Source of the DNA: Azoarcus sp. DD4 | Lineage (GTDB): Bacteria > Pseudomonadota > Gammaproteobacteria > Burkholderiales > Rhodocyclaceae | Direction: 5' to 3' | DNA length: 64,000 nt | Assembly: GCF_006496635.1 (NCBI RefSeq) | Contig: NZ_CP022958.1 | Coordinates: 2,976,001-3,040,000 of the forward strand | Shown: positions 21,237-30,515 of the stretch, in pieces | How the letters are laid out: each line of letters starts with the position of its first letter | How positions within the stretch are numbered: the stretch's first letter is position 1 | Notes under the pieces: model-generated | Told to the model about the DNA's origin: nothing | Seen by the model: only the letters and a program-made list of their open reading frames with translations | Database searches by the model: none | Made by a program: the position numbers and the translations under genes

Positions 21237-22163
21237 TCATCGACCGACCCAGCCGGCAACACCGAGCAGGGTCAGCATCAGCAGACACACGACCAGGGCT
21301 CGCCACACCAGCCCCACCGTGCTCTGCATGTAGTCGGCATCGGCTTCATCGCCAACGCCCATTTCGGGGCGTTCGACGATCTCGCCTGACTCGTGTACCG
21401 GCATGCCCAGCTTTACGCCCAGCGCGCCGGCTCCACTTGCGATGAGTATAGCCGAGCCTTTGTCCGGCCAGAGCATGGCCTGGGTGCGCCAGCAGTACAC
21501 GGCATCCTCGAAATCTCCAACAACCGAGAACGACGCAGCAGTCAGCCGCACCGGCAGCCAGTCGATCAACTCGAACGCCCGTCTGGCGAAGGCCCCGAAC
21601 TGACCGAACTCGACATCCTGCCGGCTACCCCACTCTTCGGCAAAGAAGCGCGCCAGGCGATACATTACCGCGCCGCTCGGCCCCGGCAGCAGCACAAACC
21701 AGAACGCCACCCCGAAAACGTTACGATGCGCCGCGATCAGCGCTTGCTCGATCGCCAGCCTGGCGACCTCGCTCGAACTCGCATCCTGATACTGCCCGCC
21801 ACGCCATTCCGCCAGCAGGGCCCGCGCCCGTTCCACTTCGCCCATGCGCAGGGCCAGATGAATATCGGTAAAGAAATGGCTCTCCTGGCGAAAGCCCAGC
21901 GTCAGGTAGAGAACCCCAACATTGAAGGCCACCGCGAGCAGCGGCTGGAGATGCCACAGAAGAAAATAGACGACCGCGCATCCAACCGTCGCCAACAATA
22001 CGATCAACCACCATGCCACCTTGCCATGTCGATCCTGGCCATCGTTGAAACGTTCGATGAGCGCAGCCGACAACTTGCGCAAGGGATACAGGACAAGCTG
22101 CTGCACCGGAAGCGGACGCACCTGCTCGATCAGCAGAGCAAATATCAGCGAGAAAAGGGTCAT
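21237..22163 (-). CDS. CobD/CbiB-family membrane protein
   Basis: A 308-residue polytopic membrane protein beginning MTLFSLIFALLIEQVRPLPV, with further helices near 50-85, 145-165 and at the C-terminus. It belongs to the CobD/CbiB superfamily (adenosylcobinamide-phosphate synthase), but this betaproteobacterial branch is found away from cobalamin genes and may not make cobinamide. A TTG-initiated extension of 16 residues is possible but poorly supported. It lies between the thiolase (20 bp gap) and the Nudix gene on the same strand. No other corrinoid gene is in the window. Confidence 0.75.
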   Translation of the reverse strand: MTLFSLIFALLIEQVRPLPVQQLVLYPLRKLSAALIERFNDGQDRHGKVAWWLIVLLATVGCAVVYFLLWHLQPLLAVAFNVGVLYLTLGFRQESHFFTDIHLALRMGEVERARALLAEWRGGQYQDASSSEVARLAIEQALIAAHRNVFGVAFWFVLLPGPSGAVMYRLARFFAEEWGSRQDVEFGQFGAFARRAFELIDWLPVRLTAASFSVVGDFEDAVYCWRTQAMLWPDKGSAILIASGAGALGVKLGMPVHESGEIVERPEMGVGDEADADYMQSTVGLVWRALVVCLLMLTLLGVAGWVGR

Positions 22164-22254
22164 TCGGAAGGGATGGCCTGGATGGCAAAACGACAACGGA
22201 TTGATGGCCAAGATACCACAAAGGCGAGACCGGCTGGCTACGCCGGACGGCGCG

Positions 22255-22860
22255 TCAATCCTCGCTCAGCACCTGGTAAAGCGACATCAACATCCCGGCG
22301 GTCGCACCCCAGATGTAATAGTCGCCATAGGGCATTGCGTAGAAATGCCGCAGCCTGCCCTCGAATTCCCTGCTGTGGCGTTGATGGTTGGCCGGGTCGA
22401 GAAAGTGAGCGAGCGGGACTTCGAAGACCTCGGCGACTTCGAAGGAATCGAGTGTGAGCTGAAAGGGAGCCTGTACGTGCCCGACGACCGGAGTCACCCG
22501 GAAGCCCGTGCCGGTAATGTAGTCGGGTAAGACACCAAGCAACTCGACGTGCGTGCGATCGAGGCCAATCTCCTCCTCGGTTTCGCGCAAGGCAGTATCG
22601 GCCGCCGAACGATCGGCACGCTCCATTCTGCCGCCGGGAAAGCTGATTTGCCCCGGATGATGATGGAGATGATCGGTGCGACGCGTGAGCAGAACAAACG
22701 TCGAATCTCCCCTACTGACAATCGGCACTAGTACCGCTGCAGGAGTGTGGTCGTCGGATTCCAGCGCTTCAGGCCAATCTGCTGCGGCCAGCGCGTGCCC
22801 CCCCGGTATCAGGGCCAGACGCTCACGCAGGAGGGACAGCGGAGAGAGAGAGGGCAACAA
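22255..22860 (-). CDS. Nudix hydrolase, CoA pyrophosphatase (NudL/YeaB-like)
   Basis: A 201-residue Nudix protein. The Nudix box is intact (GRMERADRSAADTALRETEE continuing EIGL), and the preceding LLTRRTDHLHHHPGQISFPG is the UPF0035 signature of CoA pyrophosphatases, which cut CoA and acyl-CoA to phosphopantetheine and 3',5'-ADP. The only in-frame starts are TTG codons at 22860 and 22857; no ATG follows the upstream stop, so the N-terminus is tentative. Being upstream of a thiolase fits a link to acyl-CoA turnover, but cotranscription is not shown. Confidence 0.85.
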   Translation of the reverse strand: MLPSLSPLSLLRERLALIPGGHALAAADWPEALESDDHTPAAVLVPIVSRGDSTFVLLTRRTDHLHHHPGQISFPGGRMERADRSAADTALRETEEEIGLDRTHVELLGVLPDYITGTGFRVTPVVGHVQAPFQLTLDSFEVAEVFEVPLAHFLDPANHQRHSREFEGRLRHFYAMPYGDYYIWGATAGMLMSLYQVLSED

Positions 22861-22971
22861 TGGAAGCTCGATTCAGACTTTGCACTATTTGACCGCCCGC
22901 AAGGCTGCGCCGTCAATCCGAGGCCTTGAGGCACGATCGTAGATTGGCCACAGAGGCGCAGTCGACCAGCA

Positions 22972-22998
22972 GACAGAAACGGCCCCATACCGGGGCCG
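22972..22998 (-). terminator. probable terminator after pilY1
   Basis: Minus-strand hairpin CGGCCCC, loop GGTAT, GGGGCCG, followed by TTTCTGTC. It starts 43 bp after the pilY1 stop. The T tail is interrupted, so strength is uncertain. Confidence 0.5.
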
Positions 22999-23040
22999 CC
23001 TCTCTGCCTCTACTGCAGAACGGCACCTACACGAAACCTA

Positions 23041-26000
23041 CTATTCGTCGATCTTCGAACTCCAGTATTTCCGCTTCACTTTCGGCGCAACCTTGGGTCG
23101 GGCATCGGCAACGTCGCCGATGCCCCCCGAACCGGCACCGATGATGACCGTCTCTTTCTTACCGCCAACGTTGACGGTGGCGAGTACCGGAGACGGTGGA
23201 ATACCACCGCCCGCCATCACGACGAAGTCATCGCCGCCACACCCGTTCGCCGTATTGCGCGCGCCCGAACCGGTCAGGAGGTTAAGCGTATAGCTACGTG
23301 CAGTGCCAAGATCCGGGACGCACATGTTGTTCTCCGACTGGGTGGGCCCCGCCTGACTGGTACTGAAAGTGACCGTGCCAAGATGGATGACCGCCGAGGT
23401 GACCGTTTGCTCCCCCCGCGCTGCGTAGTCGTAAAACCAACCGAGCTTCGTACTGCCAAACCCAACCCCCTCGGTGTCGCAGGTCGCGTCACGAGCAGCC
23501 TGCATGTAGGTCGTATCATCGAGGTTGAATGCGGCCACATCAGATCGATAGTGGTCGTAGAAGACGTAAAAGCGATCCTGCACGTCTACCGCGTAAGGGT
23601 AATTCACCATCAGCGGACGCTCCCGGTTCCCTGTACCAAGGGCTAGGTAGTTGCCATCACCGACGTTGAGAACAGTCGGACCATACAGGAACTTACGTAC
23701 GCTCCCGTTCGCAACCTGGATGTACGCGATCTTACGGATCGTCCAGTCGGCAGGAGCTCGCGGCAGGCCGGTCGACGGGGTAACGAAATCGATCCGATAG
23801 ACATTGCCGCCGGTGTCGGCCACATAGGCGAAGTCGGCTCGTCGATCGGAGTTGATATCAGTCACCGAGATGTCCGCTGGAACCGGGGCATCGGTATCGA
23901 AGGAGCGGATCACCGTGCCGGTGGTCGCATCGAGAACAAACACCTTGCGCCCTTTCGCACTGCTGGTGCATGCCGCAGAAACCGCAGTGATCGCGCCGTT
24001 GCCGTCGACCGTGGTCGACTCGTCGTCATCGCAACTATCGTAACCACCGCCGATCACCAGCACCGGACTGTTCCCAGCCGTTTCAGTGGCACCGCCGCCC
24101 AGCGGCCGGCCATACCCCTTGATGAGGGCAACCGTCGGGAGCGACCAAGTCTGGCCTATACCCGACATGTCGGTGCTACAACCGGTATCGTTGGCCATAT
24201 TGGGGCAACCGGCGGCCCATAGCAGTGCAGGAGAAGCCGGATTGGTTACATTGAAACCGTAAACCATCCGACCACCGCGACGCATGGTCGGGAAGATCCA
24301 GGCGCGACTGATCTCGTTATCGGCGTCATAATAGAGCAGCGACGACGTCGACCCGTCGAAGAAGTAGTCCTTCGGCAGATTCCCGGCCGCGACCTCGTCC
24401 GATTGATTCGGATAGCGGATGTTGGGCAAATTCGCGTACAAGCGGGAGAACTTGCTGTAATGCTCCGGCGCCACGAAGGACCATAACTCCGCACCGGTAT
24501 CGGCATCTACTGCACGGAACGTGCCGTCATTACCTCCGTAATACACCACGACGCCCGTATCTCCGCCGTAATTGACGGGAAGCGGTCGGGAATGCACAAC
24601 ATCGCCATGGATACCGACGCGGGCTTCACTCTCGGCGGTCTTGTTGCCCTCGGCATTGTCGACGTCCCGCCCGCGAATGAAATTGACGACGTCCGCGTTG
24701 TCCAGGCCCGAGGCCAGACCGAGATCGACGGTGTCAGTGAAGTCCACCAGCGTATTGCCGCTACGCGTCTTGATGGTACGGTTTTCGAGTCCATTGTTGC
24801 CCTTGCGTAGCTGCTCCGAGACACCACCCTTCTCGACAAATGGACCATCTGGACTATCCGAATACGGATAAGCGACGTTCAAGCACTTGCTCGCGAGGTC
24901 ATCATCGAGTGTGACGGAGTGAGCGGTAGCATCCCAGTAGTTGTACAGCGCCGCCCCATTTTGGTCGGTGAACGCCGTCGTACCGGGAGCGGAGGTCCAC
25001 CAACTTCTGGCGCAGTCGGCAATAAAGCCGGTTTGGGGATTCGAAGCCTGAGTGCCTTCTACATCGGTGAGCGAAAGAAAGCCGTTCACGTAACCGATCT
25101 GATATCGCTTGAGGTTACCGAACCAACGCGGCTTCTGCAGGCGGCTCGGGCGGAACATCGGTACGTAGACCTGATTTTCGTTTTCGCTCCGGTTGGTCGC
25201 GGTAACCGGAAGCGCGGCCGAGGCGAAGGACGAGTTGACCGCCTGGATTTCGGCAAAGATTTCCTCCAGAGCAGATTCGATTGCCTCCTCGTTCCTCGCA
25301 GCGAAATAGCGTCCACCACCAACCTTCGCGGCACTCATCATGAGGCTGGTGTGCTCGCCGTTCTGATGCGCATTGAATACGTCAATCGTGTAGGTCACCA
25401 CCTTGCCACGCGTCGCCGACTCCCCGGAACCGAAGGGAACACCGTAGTTATAGAGAAAGCGCGCCCAGTCATCGAAGTTCCAGGCCGAACCGATCACGTT
25501 GTTGAACGTGTTCGTGGGCGTCACAGTAAACACGGTGTTCTCACCCGTGATCTCGAACTTCCGGTTGCTACCTCCGCAACTGGTTGAGCTTGCCGCACAA
25601 ATGCACGTGCCGTAAGCAGTGCATTGAGTAATCAAGCTAGCGTCAGTGGCATTGGCCCCGATGTCCGTACAAGTCGCGTTGTTCCGGTTGTAGCACTGCG
25701 AGGTCAAACCAAAACTTTGAGTCGTCGTAGTGGACGACGTACTAAAGTTCGGGAGCGGCAGTGGCGTACCCGATGAGTCGCCAGCCAACTTGGCTGCCGT
25801 ACCACTGACACCCGCGATGAGGTTCTTTAGCGTCGTGGAGTTCGCAGAACTATCGGTAGCCGGCCCACTGCTATTGGGATTCGTTATGTAGATAACATAG
25901 GTGTTACCGCAGATCGTCTCCTCGGTCAAAGGCGATCGAAACCGGCTGTGCACAGCGGTATAGCCATCCGCGTCACGCAGATTAGGCGTACCTGCGCCGC

Positions 26001-26493
26001 CGTTGTATACATCTATGCCAGCAAGATAATTATAGACATCGTAGACGAGGTTACCGTAGGCGGTATTCGAGTTTCGTTTTTCGATCGGCGTCCCTATACC
26101 ATCGAAGATCGTATCGAGCTTATCCGAAAAGAGGTCGTAATTTGTCTCGTCGAGCAACTTCACCGCATGACGGATATAGCCACCGTCATCATTGGCATTG
26201 CCCTCGGTGACGAACTCCATCAAGCCAACGTTCACCGAACCCGTCGCAATGCCAGCGAGCGCATTCTTGATCGCCCTCACCTCGGACTGTCCCTGGGCCA
26301 AGCCCCCGGGCCACTGCTGGCTCTGGCGCGACCAGTTCGACGTGTTATCGAGCACGATCAGAATGTTGGGTCTAGTTGTATCGCTATTATTGCCAACGAA
26401 GAGATCAATATCCTCGGTGTGTGCGGTAAGGGGCTGTAACGCAAGGCCCGCTGTGGCGACCGCACAAATCGCCTTTTTCCAATTGCGCTTCAT
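23041..26493 (-). CDS. pilY1: type IV pilus tip/assembly protein PilY1 (PilC)
   Basis: An 1150-residue secreted protein. A signal peptide (to about residue 26, LTAHTED) precedes a von Willebrand A-like domain with the degenerate metal-site motif LIVLDNTSNWS. Later comes an IFAEIQAVNSSFASAALPV segment. The C-terminal beta-propeller PilC domain contains a calcium-binding loop D-I-N-S-D-R-R-A-D inside ISVTDINSDRRADFAYVADT. PilY1 caps the pilus, aids extrusion, adhesion and surface sensing. ATG 26493 has GAGGG about 8 nt upstream. A cysteine-rich insert (about residues 285-325, with CTAYGTCICAASSTSC) is unusual. The gene ends the minor-pilin operon and is visibly lower in GC than housekeeping neighbours. 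Confidence 0.93.
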   Translation of the reverse strand: MKRNWKKAICAVATAGLALQPLTAHTEDIDLFVGNNSDTTRPNILIVLDNTSNWSRQSQQWPGGLAQGQSEVRAIKNALAGIATGSVNVGLMEFVTEGNANDDGGYIRHAVKLLDETNYDLFSDKLDTIFDGIGTPIEKRNSNTAYGNLVYDVYNYLAGIDVYNGGAGTPNLRDADGYTAVHSRFRSPLTEETICGNTYVIYITNPNSSGPATDSSANSTTLKNLIAGVSGTAAKLAGDSSGTPLPLPNFSTSSTTTTQSFGLTSQCYNRNNATCTDIGANATDASLITQCTAYGTCICAASSTSCGGSNRKFEITGENTVFTVTPTNTFNNVIGSAWNFDDWARFLYNYGVPFGSGESATRGKVVTYTIDVFNAHQNGEHTSLMMSAAKVGGGRYFAARNEEAIESALEEIFAEIQAVNSSFASAALPVTATNRSENENQVYVPMFRPSRLQKPRWFGNLKRYQIGYVNGFLSLTDVEGTQASNPQTGFIADCARSWWTSAPGTTAFTDQNGAALYNYWDATAHSVTLDDDLASKCLNVAYPYSDSPDGPFVEKGGVSEQLRKGNNGLENRTIKTRSGNTLVDFTDTVDLGLASGLDNADVVNFIRGRDVDNAEGNKTAESEARVGIHGDVVHSRPLPVNYGGDTGVVVYYGGNDGTFRAVDADTGAELWSFVAPEHYSKFSRLYANLPNIRYPNQSDEVAAGNLPKDYFFDGSTSSLLYYDADNEISRAWIFPTMRRGGRMVYGFNVTNPASPALLWAAGCPNMANDTGCSTDMSGIGQTWSLPTVALIKGYGRPLGGGATETAGNSPVLVIGGGYDSCDDDESTTVDGNGAITAVSAACTSSAKGRKVFVLDATTGTVIRSFDTDAPVPADISVTDINSDRRADFAYVADTGGNVYRIDFVTPSTGLPRAPADWTIRKIAYIQVANGSVRKFLYGPTVLNVGDGNYLALGTGNRERPLMVNYPYAVDVQDRFYVFYDHYRSDVAAFNLDDTTYMQAARDATCDTEGVGFGSTKLGWFYDYAARGEQTVTSAVIHLGTVTFSTSQAGPTQSENNMCVPDLGTARSYTLNLLTGSGARNTANGCGGDDFVVMAGGGIPPSPVLATVNVGGKKETVIIGAGSGGIGDVADARPKVAPKVKRKYWSSKIDE

Positions 26494-26509
26494 TGCCGTG
26501 CCCTCGGAA

Positions 26510-27253
26510 TCAACATTCTGGAATATCGTGGTTGCTGCAGTGGAGAGCGATCCCACGCATGACTGTGCCTCTGGCGCCGCTGATGGAATCTCTCGCTTCC
26601 GCCGTGAGTTCCATTACGACGTCGACGCAATAGGTCGATCCAGCCACTGCAGCATCCTCGGCAGCAGAGCCGAGCGCAGGATCGGTACCGACATGACTGC
26701 CACCGCTTTCGCCTGGCGTGATGCATTCGAGGGCCCTCTTCTGGGTTCTGTCCCGAATCGCACGCTTGTTGTCACGGTCCGCCTTCGCCTGGAGGCATTC
26801 GGCCGAATTTTCCGCTTCGGCTGCGCATTCCTGAACCACCGTTGCCTCCGCAGCCAACAGAGCCTGCTCGGCGAGCTTCAACGGATCGACGACGCTATTC
26901 TTGCTTACGCACTCAGCGCGCGTGAGCGTCCGCGAGAAGGTCACAGCGACGTTGTCGCGCGTTTCGGTCAGAGTGCCATCCTCGGCAAGCAGAGCGGTCA
27001 TGTCGCACGGGTCGCTGCTCAATCCACTGTTGATGTCGAACAGCTTTTCGTTGAGAAGCTCCTCGGCTATCGTCGTCGCGCGCTGCCTGTCCTGCGCGTT
27101 CGCGACAATTTTCAGATTGCCGGATCCGATCTTGAAGCTGGTCACGACCATCAGGGTAATCATGATGAGCATGATCAACGCAATCAGCAGGGTGGAGCCG
27201 CGCTCTCCCCCGAAACCTACCGCGCGTAGTTGCGATGTCATCGGATCCACCAT
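26510..27253 (-). CDS. pilX: minor pilin PilX
   Basis: A 247-residue pilin-like protein. After a short leader the processing site is probably ERG/STLLIALIMLIM, which lacks the glutamate-5 of other pilins, a known PilX feature. The first hydrophobic helix is followed by a globular part with eight or so cysteines and an Ala/Glu-rich helix (LAEQALLAAEATVVQECAAE). PilX joins PilV, PilW and FimT in the tip complex that carries PilY1. ATG 27253 is four bases after the pilW stop; a second ATG at 27241 has GGTGG upstream and is an alternative. Confidence 0.85.
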   Translation of the reverse strand: MVDPMTSQLRAVGFGGERGSTLLIALIMLIMITLMVVTSFKIGSGNLKIVANAQDRQRATTIAEELLNEKLFDINSGLSSDPCDMTALLAEDGTLTETRDNVAVTFSRTLTRAECVSKNSVVDPLKLAEQALLAAEATVVQECAAEAENSAECLQAKADRDNKRAIRDRTQKRALECITPGESGGSHVGTDPALGSAAEDAAVAGSTYCVDVVMELTAEARDSISGARGTVMRGIALHCSNHDIPEC

Positions 27254-27257
27254 TTAC

Positions 27258-28163
27258 TCAGAGCGGGTTGTAGATATTGATGGCCGCAGAGTAGAACTGG
27301 CGGCGAATGTTGTCGTTGGTTTCATAATCCACCCCGGCAACCTGAAAGGCCGGATAGGTCTTGGTTTCCACCTGAAGCTTGGGCGAGCCGCTAGCAGCGC
27401 GCGCCAGCAGGTTCAGTTGCGCGCTCTGTCCAACGATTGAGAACGACATCATCTCTATGCCATCGACCAGGGTCTCGGGGGCGTCGGGGAACGACGCACT
27501 GCCGTCCGCCCAGACGATGTCCGCACGGCGCAGGTTATTCGAGACATCCACGTAGTAGATGTGTGCCACCGGGATGCGCACGGGCGCATAGGTCACGCCG
27601 TCATGCAACTTGGCGTTCATCGCCCCCCGGCCGAATTGAGCCACACCATTCGAATCGATCTGCACGCAAGTCGCTGCCGGCGCGAGCGCACCTTCGGCAT
27701 CGTCACCGCAGTGTTGCGCCACAGCCGTACCCACCGCGTTAGTGCTGAAACGCCGAACGATGACGATGTCCGTACCTGCCTTATGGTCCGGCGTGCAGGC
27801 AAGCGCCGCGGACGTAGTAGCAAGCCCGGGCACGAGCATGCGTGAATTGATTGCAGACAGATCGCAATAGTTCAGCTCCTCGAGTGCATCATCGTTCCCG
27901 TCGTCATTACCATCTCCACGCGTCGCACCCGCATAGAACGCCGCATTGCTGATGTCCTCTAACATGATCTGCATCGCGAAACGGCCATTTTCTATCTGGC
28001 GTCCTACCCGCTCGATCTCTGCGCGCGTTTGCATGTTTCCGATAAAGACGTTCGATAACGCTGCTAGCAGAATCAGGCCAAGCACCATTGCGATCATGAC
28101 CTCAACAAGGGTGATGCCCTTGCAGCGACGCCAAAGACCATGTGAAGACTCGCTTACCATCAT
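27258..28163 (-). CDS. pilW: minor pilin PilW
   Basis: A 301-residue prepilin with leader ending CKG and the mature N-terminus ITLVEVMIAMVLGLILLAAL (glutamate at +5 present), then the conserved IGRQIENGRFAMQ-like segment (VGRQIENGRFAMQIMLEDI) and a large globular domain typical of PilW. Processed by PilD and N-methylated, it sits in the pilus tip complex. Two adjacent ATGs (28163 and 28160) follow GAGGAGG; the pilV stop overlaps them, giving translational coupling. A short Asp/Asn/Gly repeat (GDGNDDGNDD) follows the N-terminal helix. Confidence 0.9.
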   Translation of the reverse strand: MMVSESSHGLWRRCKGITLVEVMIAMVLGLILLAALSNVFIGNMQTRAEIERVGRQIENGRFAMQIMLEDISNAAFYAGATRGDGNDDGNDDALEELNYCDLSAINSRMLVPGLATTSAALACTPDHKAGTDIVIVRRFSTNAVGTAVAQHCGDDAEGALAPAATCVQIDSNGVAQFGRGAMNAKLHDGVTYAPVRIPVAHIYYVDVSNNLRRADIVWADGSASFPDAPETLVDGIEMMSFSIVGQSAQLNLLARAASGSPKLQVETKTYPAFQVAGVDYETNDNIRRQFYSAAINIYNPL

Positions 28164-28696
28164 TCCTCCTCTTCCGGCAGAATCACGACGACGCCGGAGA
28201 CCACGCGGCGCATTGCCTCGTCCCCGTAGTCGTCAGCACCGCAAGTAATGCCTGCTTCCGGCGCGGCAGTGGGAGTCAAGCCTTGCCAAGCTACGGTCAC
28301 GCGCAAGGTCTTGGGGGCGATCCCGATCGACTCAACGCACCCCTGACCACCAATGAGCGAGCCCACCTCCTCCCCTCCGGAAACGCCCTGGATGGCATTC
28401 AGCCAGGCACACATGTTCGCAGCCGCGGTAGTCCCCGGAGTCGTGCAGTCGCCTGGCAAGGCGTCGTAAGCACCCGCCCGCGCACTGGCTTCGTCAGCGC
28501 GGATGCGATTCATAATGTCGTCGAGAAGGATGAGCGCATGGCTGCGCTGATAGGCTTCGAGTTCGACGCCAACCATCTTGGTCTGCAAGCCGGCGAGTCC
28601 AAGCAATCCGATCGCAATCACCACGATGGAAATGAGGATCTCCATGATGGAGAAACCTCCCTGGCATCCCCCCATGTCGCTATGCGCTGCTCTCAT
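28160..28696 (-). CDS. pilV: minor pilin PilV
   Basis: A 178-residue prepilin. The leader of 14 residues ends GCQGG, and the mature protein starts FSIMEILISIVVIAIGLLGL with glutamate at +5, followed by AGLQTKMV as in PilV/GspI-type pilins. The C-terminus is acidic (PEEEE). Start ATG 28696 has AGGAG 6-10 nt upstream and overlaps the fimT stop (ATGA). It is expected in the cell membrane and pilus tip with PilW and PilX. Confidence 0.9.
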   Translation of the reverse strand: MRAAHSDMGGCQGGFSIMEILISIVVIAIGLLGLAGLQTKMVGVELEAYQRSHALILLDDIMNRIRADEASARAGAYDALPGDCTTPGTTAAANMCAWLNAIQGVSGGEEVGSLIGGQGCVESIGIAPKTLRVTVAWQGLTPTAAPEAGITCGADDYGDEAMRRVVSGVVVILPEEEE

Positions 28697-29172
28697 GTGC
28701 AGGCTCCTGCTTCGGTAACCGGCCGCCCCGTGAGTTCAACCCGAACACAACGTACAAGGGAGTTGTCGGAGTCAGAGGTCACAGTCAAAGCCGCAGCGGC
28801 TTTAACCCGCCCTGATGGCGTGAAGGTCACGCCTGCGTCACCACCACTAACCGTAACGCCGGCAGAGACCCCTCCTTGGTCATAGACGGGCGACGCACCG
28901 CTCTCCGGATGCACCGACCAACCAGCCTCCCATCCGGCGTCGTTGGGTTCTACTGTCACGTTGAGATTGTGAGTGATCGCAAGACTGCGCGCCTGGAGCA
29001 TGGCCGTGTGGAAATCAGTGGCGGCGGCCCGCACCCTCTGATCCGCAATCATTCTTGTGAATGAAGGCGTGGCAATCGCCATGGCGATACCCAGCAGGGC
29101 GATGACAACCATGAGTTCGACCAGACTGAAACCGCCAGAACGCATTCTTGGCGTGAGTCCCAAGATCTTCAT
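28693..29172 (-). CDS. fimT: minor pilin FimT (GspH/FimT family)
   Basis: A 159-residue prepilin with 14-residue leader (ends RSGG), mature start FSLVELMVVIALLGIAMAIA, and the GspH/FimT domain, including QRVRAAATDFHTAMLQARSLAI. FimT/FimU proteins prime pilus assembly, and in some species the C-terminal FimT domain binds DNA for natural transformation. Whether this one does cannot be read directly. It follows pilE by 13 bp and overlaps pilV by ATGA, so it is part of the same operon. Confidence 0.88.
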   Translation of the reverse strand: MKILGLTPRMRSGGFSLVELMVVIALLGIAMAIATPSFTRMIADQRVRAAATDFHTAMLQARSLAITHNLNVTVEPNDAGWEAGWSVHPESGASPVYDQGGVSAGVTVSGGDAGVTFTPSGRVKAAAALTVTSDSDNSLVRCVRVELTGRPVTEAGACT

Positions 29173-29185
29173 GACAAGGCCCTCG

Positions 29186-29608
29186 TCACCATTTTCCAGT
29201 CTTGGCCCCGGTTTCGTCGACCGTCAGGTTTCCGTCGTTAGCCTGAGTACTGCCCGCGATCGGGACTGCCTGCGCAACGAAATCGGGAGGAGAGTCGCCG
29301 GCCGCGACGCCCGTGATCGAAACCGTGTAGTAGCGACTCACGTCGGCCGGCACCGTCATTCCCAAGGTAGTCAGGTCGGCTGCGTATTCACGCGCATCGA
29401 GCAGGTATTGCTGCTGACGTTGGGCGACTTCCATTAGGAAGCTTTTCGCCGCGGTACGATTGGTTTTGACCACGTACTCTTGATAATTTGGATAAGCGAT
29501 GGCGGCCAAAATGCCGATCACGGCAACAACGATCATCAGCTCGATAAGCGAGAAGCCCGCAGGGCGAGCGCCAACGGAACGCGATCGAATGGCGGAACGA
29601 ATGGTCAT
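29186..29608 (-). CDS. pilE: PilE-type pilin
   Basis: A 140-residue type IV pilin. The leader of 18 residues ends ARPAG; the mature N-terminus FSLIELMIVVAVIGILAAIA with E+5 is classic, followed by YPNYQEYVVKTNRTAAKSFL. In clusters with fimT-pilV-pilW-pilX-pilY1 the PilE is usually a minor pilin rather than the main shaft subunit, and the short C-terminal part without an obvious disulfide loop fits that. ATG 29608 has AGGAA 7 nt upstream. First gene of the six-gene operon; no clear sigma-54 site was found before it. Confidence 0.9.
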   Translation of the reverse strand: MTIRSAIRSRSVGARPAGFSLIELMIVVAVIGILAAIAYPNYQEYVVKTNRTAAKSFLMEVAQRQQQYLLDAREYAADLTTLGMTVPADVSRYYTVSITGVAAGDSPPDFVAQAVPIAGSTQANDGNLTVDETGAKTGKW

Positions 29609-29723
29609 GACGGATTCCTGATTTCCCACGCTGAATGATTGCTTTCCCACGTCGCCGAACGCTACTCCAGCGAGATGAACGGCATACGGAAAGGGACCAG
29701 TGGCAGCAGTGCCGGCTGCGTGT

Positions 29724-30374
29724 TCAGTAAGTCTTGCGGAGCAAGAGCGTATTGCCTTCACGCCGCATCTCGGTTCGATTGAGAAAACTCATCCCCAGCA
29801 ACACCACCGGCAGCGGCGACTCATGGACCACGCCATCGACTCCATGAAGGACGATACCGCCCACCTGGACGGTATCGAGCCTGACGATCCAGCTGCGAAC
29901 CTGGCCATTGGCCGTCGTGCTGATAGCCGGACTGCCCGCCCGATAGTCGATACCCGCACGCTTGGCTGCGTCCGCCCCCATGGAGACGAAGGTGGCGCCT
30001 GTATCCACCAGGAGTTGCTCACGACTCCCATTGATGAGACCGGCCGAGGAGAAGTGCCCTCGGCTGTCGGCAGTCAGACGCACTTCTCCTCTGCCGGCAT
30101 CGCTGCCGCCTATCGAGATCGGCTGATCGCCCAGGCCGACGCGTGCGCGTCGACCTTCGATCTCTATCACGGCTTCGTCGCCGGAGACCGACAACAACCT
30201 GACGCCCTCCTTTGTCACCGCCCCCGGCGCGATCGTTTGTGGCCGCCCCCCATTTACGATGAGGATGGCTCGATTACCGATGACGCCGCCGAGCTGGACG
30301 TCGGCACCATGGGCGACGGGACTGAGACACAGCAGGGTCGCGACAGCCAGGCAAGCGCGCTGGAGAAAGGGCAT
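29724..30374 (-). CDS. retropepsin-like aspartic protease, secreted or anchored (TIGR02281-type)
   Basis: A 216-residue protein with a signal peptide (MPFLQRACLAVATLLCLSPV, cleavage near AHG-AD), a small N-terminal domain, and a clan AA retropepsin domain with the catalytic motif LLVDTGATFVSMG (D124). The fold continues to LLGMSFLNRTEMRREGNTL. Family members act as dimers in the periplasm or membrane, and most have no known target. ATG 30374 has GGAG 7 nt upstream. It lies 115 bp before pilE on the same strand, so cotranscription with the pilin operon is possible but not shown. Confidence 0.85.
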   Translation of the reverse strand: MPFLQRACLAVATLLCLSPVAHGADVQLGGVIGNRAILIVNGGRPQTIAPGAVTKEGVRLLSVSGDEAVIEIEGRRARVGLGDQPISIGGSDAGRGEVRLTADSRGHFSSAGLINGSREQLLVDTGATFVSMGADAAKRAGIDYRAGSPAISTTANGQVRSWIVRLDTVQVGGIVLHGVDGVVHESPLPVVLLGMSFLNRTEMRREGNTLLLRKTY

Positions 30375-30486
30375 GGTGAGCTCCGGTTGTATGCGTTGCG
30401 GATTGTGCCAGATGCCCGGCGAACGCAGGTCTGTCGCTTGAGCGGATGAGCGCATGTACGACGCGGCTTCGCCACACACAATTCTG

Positions 30487-30500
30487 ACCGACCGGTCGAT
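30487..30500. promoter_or_regulatory. palindromic operator candidate next to FNR box
   Basis: ACCGACCGGTCGAT is a 14-bp near-perfect palindrome (one mismatch; core GACCGGTC exact). It lies 15 bp before the FNR-like box in the divergent region between the retropepsin and di-iron oxygenase genes. TetR-type repressors bind such sites, but no regulator gene is adjacent. Confidence 0.35.
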
Positions 30501-30515
30501 CAATATGGCGATTTG

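Noticed and set aside
21237..22163. True cobD/cbiB of cobalamin synthesis
   Set aside because: No other cobalamin genes are nearby and this branch is commonly found alone; I annotate only the superfamily.
29609..29730. Sigma-54 (PilR) promoter before pilE
   Set aside because: No GG-N10-GC element with adequate flanks was found on the minus strand.
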